Shown: positions 46,303 to 53,440 of the stretch, piece by piece | How the letters are laid out: each line of letters opens with the position of its first letter | Numbering within the stretch: the first letter of the stretch is position 1 | Assembly (NCBI GenBank): GCA_034520725.1 | Contig: JAXHNH010000013.1 | Span: 1-64,000, forward strand | Length of the DNA: 64,000 nucleotides | DNA from: Gracilimonas sp034520725 | GTDB lineage: Bacteria > Bacteroidota > Rhodothermia > Balneolales > Balneolaceae | Direction of reading: 5' to 3' | Notes under the pieces: generated by a model | Seen by the model: the letters and a program-made list of their open reading frames with translations, nothing else | Told to the model about the DNA's origin: nothing | The model's database searches: none | Made by a program: the position numbers and the translations under genes

Positions 46303-48279
46303 ATGAAGTATTTCAACAATCTTTTTTTAATGCTCCCGGTTCTCATTCTTTTCGCTGCCTGCAGTCCAACCAAAAGTGATCAGGACGTAATCAGCTATTC
46401 GGCCGATGTATTTTTTGACAGTATTACGTACAGTTTGGCCCACAGCGGAGGGTATGCGTTTTCAGCAGATGAAACGCGCCTGATCATCAATTCCGACCAA
46501 AGCGGTGTGTATAATGCCTATGCGTTGCACCTGGAGGATGGGCGGACGGAACCCCTCAGTGAATCCGATAACAACTCGGTGTTTGCTGTTTCCTGGTTTC
46601 CTAACGATGACCGGGTTTTGCTAACGGGAGATGTGGGCGGCAATGAACAGAACAGCGTTTTTGTGCGGGAACCTGATGGAACCTTGTACGATCTGCTGCC
46701 GCCCGGGGATTATGAAGCAGCAGGCCAGCAGTCCGGCTTGCGGTTTGAGGCTTGGCAAAGCGACGGTAAAGCCTTTTTCCTGTCATCCACCGAAAGAGAT
46801 CCACAGGTTGCAGACCTCTATCGCTACGATGCGGAAACCTATGAGCGGGAGAAGGTCTTTCAAAATTCCCGGGATCTCCCGTTTCCTACCCGCGGGTTTA
46901 AAATCAGTCCGGACGGACGCTGGCTCTCTCTCGATTTTCATCACACCCGCTACGATTTTGATATTTACCTGGTGGATCTTCACAGTGAAAACCGGGAACC
47001 GGAACGGATCCTTTTCAGCGGTGAAGGCCGGGAGATCCTTCATCGCGGCATTGGGTTTACGCCGGACAGTAAAAAGCTGGTGTACGGTACCGATAAAGAC
47101 GGAGAGTTTTTACAGGCCTGGACCTATAATGTTGAAAACGGGGAGACGGAGCAGCTCATTGAATCGGACTGGGATATCACCTCCGCAAGAACAGGGGTGG
47201 AGAGCGGGGTGTCCTTTTCCCCGAATGGAACGTACAGGGTGGAGATCATTAATGCCGATTCGGAAAATGAAGTTACGATCCGCAACCTTGAAACCGGTGA
47301 ACCGGTGGATCTTTCCTTTTTGCCGGAGGGCATGCTCAGCAATCCCCGGTTTGCTTCCGGAGGCAGTCTGTTGGCTTTTGAGCTGGAACGCGATACACGT
47401 CCGGCCGATCTCTACCTTGTGGATCTGGAAGAAAGAACGAGCACAAAACTGACGGAAGCACTGAACCCTGAAATCGAGGAATCCCATCTGGTGGAAAGTG
47501 AAGTGGTATGGTTCAGCAGTTATGACGGCCTTGAAATCCCGGGGCTGATCTACCGGCCGCATCAGGCGTCGATCTCAAATCCGGTACCGGCTATGGTATG
47601 GATACACGGCGGACCCGGTGGTCAGAGCCGGAAAGGGTACAACCCGGTCATTCAATATCTGGTGAACCAGGGGTTTGCGATCTATGCGATCAACAACCGT
47701 GGCTCAAGGGGCTATGGCAAAACGTTCCGGATGATGGACCGGCGGAGGCATGGAGATGCGGACCTCGGAGATGTGGTCGCATCGCGAGAATACCTCGAAA
47801 GTTTTGACTGGATCGATGAAAACCGCATCGGGGTGATGGGAGCTTCCTATGGCGGGTACCTGACACTTTCGGCCATGACATTTCATCCGGAAGTGTTCGA
47901 TGCGGCGATCAGCATAGTCGGGTTTTCCGACTTTGCCGGCAATATCCGGGAGGGGGGATGGCGTCTCCCGCGGTTACCTGCAGCCTATGACGAGATGGGT
48001 CATCCCGAAGAAGACGCTGAAAGCCTCCGCAGCCGCTCGCCGCTCTTCTTTGCCGATCAGATTCAGCGGCCGTTGTTTGTTGCAGCCGGTGCCAACGACG
48101 TCCGTGTTCCCGTCGATCAAAATAACCGCCTGGTGGAAGCTGCGAGAGCCAACGATGTGGATGTGCAGTATCTGTTGTTCGAAGATGAAGGCCACGGCTT
48201 TCGAAAGCGGGTCAACCGCATCACCGCCGCCGAAGCCTATGCAGACTTCCTGAACCGGGTGTTCGGGATTTCTAATTAA
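46303..48279 (+). CDS. S9-family prolyl-oligopeptidase-like lipoprotein
   Basis: A 658-residue exported peptidase. Signal peptide with lipobox LFAAC (Cys at about residue 20), a beta-propeller of repeated WD40-like blades (about 40-390) and an alpha/beta-hydrolase domain. Catalytic Ser in GVMGASYGGYLTLS, Asp in AAGANDVRVPVDQ and His in FEDEGHGFRKR; the oxyanion region is MVWIHGGPGGQS. It degrades oligopeptides at the cell surface or periplasm. Together with the M14 gene it forms a peptide-scavenging pair, GC-rich like its partner. Confidence 0.92.
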   Translation: MKYFNNLFLMLPVLILFAACSPTKSDQDVISYSADVFFDSITYSLAHSGGYAFSADETRLIINSDQSGVYNAYALHLEDGRTEPLSESDNNSVFAVSWFPNDDRVLLTGDVGGNEQNSVFVREPDGTLYDLLPPGDYEAAGQQSGLRFEAWQSDGKAFFLSSTERDPQVADLYRYDAETYEREKVFQNSRDLPFPTRGFKISPDGRWLSLDFHHTRYDFDIYLVDLHSENREPERILFSGEGREILHRGIGFTPDSKKLVYGTDKDGEFLQAWTYNVENGETEQLIESDWDITSARTGVESGVSFSPNGTYRVEIINADSENEVTIRNLETGEPVDLSFLPEGMLSNPRFASGGSLLAFELERDTRPADLYLVDLEERTSTKLTEALNPEIEESHLVESEVVWFSSYDGLEIPGLIYRPHQASISNPVPAMVWIHGGPGGQSRKGYNPVIQYLVNQGFAIYAINNRGSRGYGKTFRMMDRRRHGDADLGDVVASREYLESFDWIDENRIGVMGASYGGYLTLSAMTFHPEVFDAAISIVGFSDFAGNIREGGWRLPRLPAAYDEMGHPEEDAESLRSRSPLFFADQIQRPLFVAAGANDVRVPVDQNNRLVEAARANDVDVQYLLFEDEGHGFRKRVNRITAAEAYADFLNRVFGISN

Positions 48280-48780
48280 CGTTGGTTCACGGATAGATAC
48301 CCCACATTTCTTACAAATAATTTTGTTTGAGTTATTTAACTATTTATAAACAGTGACTTGAATAAAAAATCATAACCCTTTTAAAATAACCGTGGGTATA
48401 TCAAGGCGTTTTAAAGCGGACACGGTTCGGCAAACTTGACTGCATGAAATTATTTTCGCTACTTCAAAGAAATTTTAATCCCCGCGCCGATTAAACGCTG
48501 GGTTGGTATGGCTTGAACACGGCATGCTAAAATATTAGAGAACTTAAGAAGCCTTGCTCTTCAATATAAGACTCTTAAGTATTTTTAAACTTTAGCGAGT
48601 AGACATTTCATTACGATCAAAAACTATTCTGTATCAAGTCTAGTCCATTTCTTAGAATTATAGACGCTTTTAGCTTTCCTGAAAGTTGATGCTTTAAAGT
48701 TTTTTGTGACTTTTTAGCTATTTCTTCGACTACAATACCACAACGACATTCTAAACTTTAATCACATATACCAACTTATT
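48280..48780. other. Gene-free region containing attC-like site E
   Basis: No credible gene. Degenerate site E occupies 48396-48511; the rest (48512-48780) is AT-rich and probably holds the promoter of the following resistance operon. Confidence 0.55.
48396..48511 (+). repeat. Degenerate attC-like site E
   Basis: Left box decayed (GTATATC), right box GGTATGG in place of GTTATGC. The inner arms remain: GGCGTTTTAAAGCGGACACGG and CGCGCCGATTAAACGC. Bases 48454-48489 are identical to 39861-39896 of site A. Confidence 0.62.
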
Positions 48781-49023
48781 ATGAGTACTGACATCAAAAT
48801 ATTACACTCGTCTTGCTGCGCAAGCGGCTCACCTATTAAAGAACGAATCAAAAAAATTGCTGCTGAAAATAGTATAGAAATATCGATTGAAGAATTATCA
48901 GACATACAAGAAACAGCTAAATACGGTACTACAACCTTTCCCTCGCTGGTAGCAGGAGGAGAGGTTTACGACTATAGAAAGCTGTCGACTGATAAAGAAA
49001 TATTGTCAATTTTGAATCAATAA
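48781..49023 (+). CDS. Small thioredoxin-like protein with vicinal cysteines
   Basis: An 80-residue thioredoxin-fold protein with SSCCASGSP (Cys 12-13) at the redox position and the cis-proline loop TTTFPSLVAGGEVYDY. Such miniature redoxins usually sit beside permeases of the ArsP/DUF318 group, as here: the permease start follows directly. The adjacent cysteines could bind a soft metal or metalloid, or reduce its adduct; this is inference. Whether it replaces an arsenate reductase is unknown. Confidence 0.75.
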   Translation: MSTDIKILHSSCCASGSPIKERIKKIAAENSIEISIEELSDIQETAKYGTTTFPSLVAGGEVYDYRKLSTDKEILSILNQ

Positions 49024-49038
49024 TTGAGCACGTCAACA

Positions 49039-49926
49039 ATGGAACAATTGACTAATCTCTTTTCGAGTTTTGCAGATTATATTGTCTATAATTTGCTCGA
49101 GTTGGAAAAAGCAGGGCTGTTTAGTACAGCCCTGCAATACTTTATCACTACATTTATTTTGATATCTGTGCTGGTAATTTTGGTTACATACATTATGGGT
49201 ATTGTTACCAGCTATTTGCCAATGGATAAAATCAGGAAATATCTTGAAAAGCATAAAACAACGGGGTTGGGAAATATTATGGCCTCCGCATTAGGTGCTA
49301 TTACTCCTTTCTGCTCCTGTTCTTCTATTCCATTATTCGTGGGCATGATGCAAGCAAAAATACCGCTGGGTATAGCTCTCTCATTTTTAATTACTTCTCC
49401 TTTGGTTAATGAAATAGCAATTGCATTATTTTGGGTGACTTATGGCTGGAAAATTACGGTCATCTATATTATTTCAGGAATTTTATTGGGCATATTTGGC
49501 GGTATTATATTAGAAAAGCTGGGTATGGCTAAATATGTAGCCGATTGGTTGCAGGATTTAGATAAAAGTAACACCCAGGTTAAAGAAGATGAGCGATCAT
49601 TTCTTCAACGGATACCTGAAATAAATGCAGAAGCCTTACAGACAACAAAAAATTTAATGCCCTATATTTTTGTTGGAATCGCTATCGGAGCGTTTATTCA
49701 TGGCTATGTTCCGCAATCCTTTTTTGAAGAATATATTTCAGAAAGTAATCCTTTAGCAGTTCCCATTGCGGTTGTTCTTGCTATTCCGCTGTATATTGAT
49801 GCGGTCGGGATTCTGCCGATTATAGAATCCCTGATTGGCAAAGGAGTTCCCCTTGGTACTGCAATTGCTTTTATGATGGCTTCCATAGGCCTGTCACTTC
49901 CAGAAGCTCTTTTATTAAAAAAGTGA
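49039..49926 (+). CDS. ArsP-like permease
   Basis: A 295-residue membrane protein with about eight helices from ATG 49039; an in-frame TTG at 49024 would add five residues. The family signature ITPFCSCSSIPLFVGMM carries two cysteines, and SFLITSPLVNEIA and PLYIDAVGILPIIESLI are typical. ArsP members export trivalent organoarsenicals; some relatives carry other substrates. The frame ends at A AAA AAG TGA, while the -1 frame continues with a hydrophobic helix like the usual C-terminus. The gene is therefore either frameshifted or uses recoding. Confidence 0.82.
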   Translation: MEQLTNLFSSFADYIVYNLLELEKAGLFSTALQYFITTFILISVLVILVTYIMGIVTSYLPMDKIRKYLEKHKTTGLGNIMASALGAITPFCSCSSIPLFVGMMQAKIPLGIALSFLITSPLVNEIAIALFWVTYGWKITVIYIISGILLGIFGGIILEKLGMAKYVADWLQDLDKSNTQVKEDERSFLQRIPEINAEALQTTKNLMPYIFVGIAIGAFIHGYVPQSFFEEYISESNPLAVPIAVVLAIPLYIDAVGILPIIESLIGKGVPLGTAIAFMMASIGLSLPEALLLKK

Positions 49927-50012
49927 TGAAGAAAAAATTAATTATTTCATTTTTTACCACCATCGGAATAGGAATGATCTTGTCAGGTTATTTATTTAAC
50001 CTTGTAATGTGA
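49926..50012 (+). CDS. 28-residue hydrophobic ORF, likely permease C-terminal helix
   Basis: An ATG overlapping the permease TGA (TGATG) opens a 28-codon frame: three lysines, then one hydrophobic helix ending GYLFNLVM. This looks like the last helix of ArsP/DUF318 permeases. It can be joined to the permease by a -1 shift at AAAAAAG (49917-49923), or be made separately by translational coupling. Confidence 0.6.
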   Translation: MKKKLIISFFTTIGIGMILSGYLFNLVM

Positions 50013-50028
50013 GTAAAAAAAGAAGTTT

Positions 50029-51078
50029 ATGAAGATTTATGATACCATCATAATAGGTGGTGGGCAAGCGGGTTTATCTGTTGCTTATTTTTTACGAAGG
50101 AGTGATTTAGAATATCTTATTTTGGACGATCACAAAGAAGCCGGAGGTTCCTGGTTGGAAACCTGGGACAGTTTAAAATTATTTTCACCATCTGAATATA
50201 GCTCCTTACCGGGTTGGCAGATGCCAAAAAGTGAAAATGAATACCCAACCAAAAATGAGTTTATTGACTATCTGAAGGCATATCAAGAACGTTACGATTT
50301 TCCTGTTCAAAGAAATACCTATGTCAGTCGGGTAGAAAAAGAAAATGGACTTTTTAAAATTGAAACTAGTGAGGGCGATCTTTGTGCCAAAACACTGGTA
50401 AGTGCCACGGGAACGGCAAAAAATCCATTTATACCCGACTATCCAAATCGCAATGATTTTAAAGGTATGCAAATACATTCAGTGACCTATAGAAATCCAA
50501 ATGATTTCAAAGGTAAAAAAGTACTTGTTGTAGGAGGGGGCAACTCCGGAGCCCAAATATTAGCAGAAGTCTCTAAAGTAGCCAAGACTAAATGGGTAAC
50601 GAAAGAACCACCCGAATTTCTTCCGGAAGAAATAGATGGACGTTACTTGTTTAAGCAAGCCAATGCCAGATACCTTAAGAATGATACGCAAACCTATAAG
50701 CAGGAAGTTTCATTGAGTAATATAGTGCAGGTTGAAAGCGTAAAGGACGGTTTAAAAAGAGATACTTATGACGCTGTAAGACCATTCGATTCTTTTTACG
50801 AAAATGGGGTTGTATGGCAAAACGGAGAAAAGGAAGGCTTCGATGCGGTAATTTGGTGTACCGGTTTTAGACCAAATATTCATCATTTGCAACCCCTAAA
50901 TATTATGGAAAGCAACCACATTAAAACCGAAAACACACGCTCTCTAAAAGAACCAAACCTTTGGTTAGTAGGCTATGGAAATTGGACAGGTTTTGCCTCC
51001 GCAACTATCTACGGCGTAGGGAAAACGGCCAGAGCAACCGTTAAAGAAATAAAAGAGGAATTTGAAAATGTTTCCTAA
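50029..51078 (+). CDS. ArsO-like flavin-dependent monooxygenase
   Basis: A 349-residue flavoprotein with two Rossmann motifs: IIIGGGQAGLSVAYFLRR (FAD) and VLVVGGGNSGAQI (NADPH). The FMO-like SATGTAKNPFIPDY and the late VIWCTGFRPN are present, as is GGSWLETWDSLKLFSP, typical of the group named ArsO in arsenic gene clusters. The substrate is unproven. It follows the permease by about 100 bp, in the same probable operon as the redoxin and sigma factor. Confidence 0.8.
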   Translation: MKIYDTIIIGGGQAGLSVAYFLRRSDLEYLILDDHKEAGGSWLETWDSLKLFSPSEYSSLPGWQMPKSENEYPTKNEFIDYLKAYQERYDFPVQRNTYVSRVEKENGLFKIETSEGDLCAKTLVSATGTAKNPFIPDYPNRNDFKGMQIHSVTYRNPNDFKGKKVLVVGGGNSGAQILAEVSKVAKTKWVTKEPPEFLPEEIDGRYLFKQANARYLKNDTQTYKQEVSLSNIVQVESVKDGLKRDTYDAVRPFDSFYENGVVWQNGEKEGFDAVIWCTGFRPNIHHLQPLNIMESNHIKTENTRSLKEPNLWLVGYGNWTGFASATIYGVGKTARATVKEIKEEFENVS

Positions 51079-51213
51079 CTGCGAAAATTCCGTTGCCAAC
51101 AGGTTGTAGATTATGGAAAAAGAATTTATAAACAGTTTAGTTTACGTCGCAGTTGGTATGTTTCCTTCCGCCGGCGTTTTTAAGTTGATATTTGAACTAA
51201 GTAATTTTTAGTC

Positions 51214-51813
51214 ATGGATGATCACTCATTGGATATCAGTAGCACGGCTCAGGAATTTTATTCTTACTTGAATAATTATATATCGAAAAAAGTAGGCGAT
51301 CCCCATATTGCTAAAGATTTGACACAGGAAGTCATGTATCGACTGGCTAAAGCAGATGATGAGGATCGAAAAATCCAGAACGTAAAGGCTTGGCTTTTCC
51401 AAACAACCCGTCATGTAGTGGCCGACTACTATCGCGATAAAAATAAAAACCCTGTTAATGACATTCGTAGTAATTTTTCGACAAATTCAACCACATTAGA
51501 GGCACCTCCACTATCTGAAGTTGATTTTATTATAACCATGATTAAATTACTGCCAGATAAATATAGCCGTCCATTACTGATGAGTGATATTAAAGAGCTT
51601 CCTCAAAAAGAAATTGCAGAGAAGTTAAACATTGGGCTCTCGGCTACTAAAATGCGCATCAAGAGAGCACGAGAAAAACTACATGAACTATTTACTATTT
51701 GCTGTGATATAGAGTTCAGTTCAAATGGAGATTTTGTTAGCTGTACTGTCAAAGATCATTGCGAACCATTGCAGAAGTTTCGAGAAGAATTGTGTCAGGA
51801 AAATAGATGCTAA
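51214..51813 (+). CDS. SigZ-like ECF sigma factor with Cys-rich tail
   Basis: A 199-residue ECF sigma factor. Region 2 is KVGDPHIAKDLTQEVMYRL ... IQNVKAWLFQTTRHVVADYYRD; region 4 is LPQKEIAEKLNIGLSATKMRIKRAREKL. After region 4 there is an extension with six cysteines (ICCDIEF, VSCTVKDHC, LCQENRC), as in SigZ-type sigma factors. No anti-sigma gene is adjacent. The cysteines may sense a metal or metalloid directly and switch on the upstream resistance genes; this is inference. The gene ends 37 bp before site F. Confidence 0.85.
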   Translation: MDDHSLDISSTAQEFYSYLNNYISKKVGDPHIAKDLTQEVMYRLAKADDEDRKIQNVKAWLFQTTRHVVADYYRDKNKNPVNDIRSNFSTNSTTLEAPPLSEVDFIITMIKLLPDKYSRPLLMSDIKELPQKEIAEKLNIGLSATKMRIKRAREKLHELFTICCDIEFSSNGDFVSCTVKDHCEPLQKFREELCQENRC

Positions 51814-51849
51814 GCAAAATTCTTGTTATCGATCCTATCATGTAGTGCC

Positions 51850-51941
51850 ATATAACCATGCAAATCAAGCGGACACCTTTGCGTTTAGGTTACCTATATT
51901 CAAGCGCTTAGCAGCGCCGCTTATTTGCCAAACCGTTATAT
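51850..51941 (+). repeat. attC-like site F
   Basis: Perfectly complementary outer boxes ATATAAC and GTTATAT. Inner arms GCAAATCAAGCGGACAC and GCGCCGCTTATTTGC pair with the typical extra bases on the left arm. At 92 bp it is the clearest site. Confidence 0.88.
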
Positions 51942-52004
51942 GGCCTAATTCTAATTCAATAACACTAGAATTTTAAACTTTCGCGTACTTTTGGAGACTC
52001 TGAA

Positions 52005-52655
52005 ATGATAACTGAATATCTAACTAACCAAGGTTTGGTCTGGGTAATCCTCTTGACGGTGACCTGCCTTGGCATCTCGGCCTGTACATACAGCCCCGAG
52101 AAACGTCGAGTGGTGATTGATCAGGTCGTTAGATCGGGAGACACTTACACAGGATATGTGCTGGTGGAGTCTAAAGTATTTCGAAATCCAACTGGATTTT
52201 TAAACACTTTTCCTAATGGAGGTATACCCCGGATTTTAAGTCAGGAAGTAAAGGTATACGAAGTGCATGTGGAAGACCGAGAGTCCCGGTTGTTGGCAGA
52301 ATTATCAGCTAATGATGCAACATGGGAATCATTTTCGGGACACATTGCTGGTTTCGATGATCAAAACAATCTATTTCTACAATTGAGTGGCTGTGAAAAA
52401 GGTGGAGATTGTTATAATGGATTAATTAATCATCGGTTTTTTCGTATCGATCGAAAGAGAAGCCTTGAACCAATTTCTAAATTACCTTCAGACATCGGAC
52501 TGCCAGGTATAATGCTGGCAAGGCGCCAAGGAGAGGTCAACTACGTTCGCTTTTCTATCCGGCGGGACACCCTGAAAGCTAAGTTTCAGGAAGATGGTGA
52601 TTATACTTCTGTATTTGTAACGGACAAAGAAGGATCGCTCTTACCTGTTAACTAA
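52005..52655 (+). CDS. Orphan lipoprotein in its own cassette
   Basis: A 216-residue predicted lipoprotein: N-terminal hydrophobic segment with lipobox LGISAC (Cys at about 27), then a beta-rich sequence of no family I recognise. Notable stretches are KVYEVHVEDRESRLLAELSAND, LQLSGCEKGGDCYNG with two cysteines, and a C-terminal YVRFSIRRDTLKAKF. The gene lies alone between sites F and G, as a single-gene cassette. Function unknown. Confidence 0.65.
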   Translation: MITEYLTNQGLVWVILLTVTCLGISACTYSPEKRRVVIDQVVRSGDTYTGYVLVESKVFRNPTGFLNTFPNGGIPRILSQEVKVYEVHVEDRESRLLAELSANDATWESFSGHIAGFDDQNNLFLQLSGCEKGGDCYNGLINHRFFRIDRKRSLEPISKLPSDIGLPGIMLARRQGEVNYVRFSIRRDTLKAKFQEDGDYTSVFVTDKEGSLLPVN

Positions 52656-52723
52656 TTGGGCGTGTCTGTTTGGTACAATCAATGTTATTTATATAGTATT
52701 AACATAGATTGAACCAAATGGCC

Positions 52724-52814
52724 ATATAACAATGCAAATTAATTAAACTCGTTTGCGTTTAGTTGCTAACATTTATGAACTTAGCTTCGCCGCTTAGCCA
52801 CCAAACTGTTAGGC
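52724..52814 (+). repeat. attC-like site G
   Basis: Boxes ATATAAC and GTTAGGC. The right arm GCCGCTTAGCCACCAAAC resembles that of site F; the left arm is AT-rich and pairs only partly. Length 91 bp, nearly equal to site F. Confidence 0.72.
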
Positions 52815-52885
52815 TTACAACTTTTTTGCCCGATTATTCCAATTTTCTGTAGATTGAAATAATTCTTCAATAAAATTCATTCTTC

Positions 52886-53296
52886 GTGGAGAAACTTATC
52901 AAACTAGGAGCCCTATTTGCAATTACTCTTGCCATATTTAGTTGTCAATCAACAGGTGCTGAACAAGAAATAGATCTGAGAGAAATACTTCCTAACACTA
53001 CTTGGTATAGCTCAGTCCCGGATTCCAGTGAAATATATACAAAATTTAAATTCGGAGATCTGGATACTGAAATTGTTTATTCAATACATAACTTCCCATG
53101 TGGTAGTACACCAAACAATACATTGGACGGTCAATACACTATATTCGAAAAACATAAATTATTACTGGAATTTATCTATATAATTCCAAGCACTTCAAAG
53201 CACGAAACGGTAAGTTATTCAGAAGATACAATAGTTATGAGAAGAGTAGATGATGATTATCAGACAACTCTCCGCCGTAATTGCAATGACCTATAG
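52886..53296 (+). CDS. Small orphan lipoprotein in its own cassette
   Basis: A 136-residue predicted lipoprotein starting with GTG at 52886: hydrophobic N-terminus, lipobox LAIFSC (Cys at about 20), then a small beta-rich domain with SIHNFPCGSTPNNTLDGQYTI (in parts), reminiscent of lipocalin-like small lipoproteins of Bacteroidota, and a final RRNCNDL. Two late cysteines could form a disulfide. It is alone between sites G and H. Function unknown; the start is uncertain because no clear ribosome site precedes it. Confidence 0.6.
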   Translation: MEKLIKLGALFAITLAIFSCQSTGAEQEIDLREILPNTTWYSSVPDSSEIYTKFKFGDLDTEIVYSIHNFPCGSTPNNTLDGQYTIFEKHKLLLEFIYIIPSTSKHETVSYSEDTIVMRRVDDDYQTTLRRNCNDL

Positions 53297-53335
53297 CAGT
53301 TGTCTAGTTTCTATATATCATTATTAACAGGGGTT

Positions 53336-53440
53336 TTGTAACCCTATCCGCGCATTAACTTGGACAAGTCTAGGCCTACCTTTCATTTAAAACTAATTTA
53401 ACACTCCGGCGCCTGCCGCTTAAACGCAGGGTCGTTAAGC
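53336..53440 (+). repeat. attC-like site H, end of array
   Basis: Boxes TTGTAAC and GTTAAGC; arms GCGCATTAACTTGGACA and TGCCGCTTAAACGC pair imperfectly. Its last base is the first base of the argH stop codon (minus strand), so the array ends at the conserved gene with no gap. Confidence 0.72.

Larger units (their letters stand above)
39795..53440 (+). mobile_element. Integron-type cassette array (attC cluster, no integrase in window)
   Basis: Eight attC-like sites of 91-131 bp occur in the same orientation between 39795 and 53440, each downstream of plus-strand genes. Outer boxes approach the attC consensus RYYYAAC ... GTTRRRY, for example ATATAAC/GTTATAT, GCATAAC/GTTGGGC and ATATAAC/GTTAGGC, and inner arms are imperfectly complementary with the extra bases expected of attC, for example AAGCGGACAC opposite GCGCCGCTT. 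Cargo is typical: toxin-antitoxin, lipoproteins, small membrane proteins, resistance genes. No intI gene or attI site is seen here. The flanking genes (tatD, argH) are chromosomal. Confidence 0.78.

Noticed and set aside
51073..51158. Possible ninth attC site after the flavoprotein gene (TCCTAAC ... GTTGGTA, with CTAACTGCGA opposite TCGCAGTTGG).
   Set aside because: Outer boxes pair over about ten bases, but the inner arms show no complementarity, so it does not reach the evidence of the other sites.
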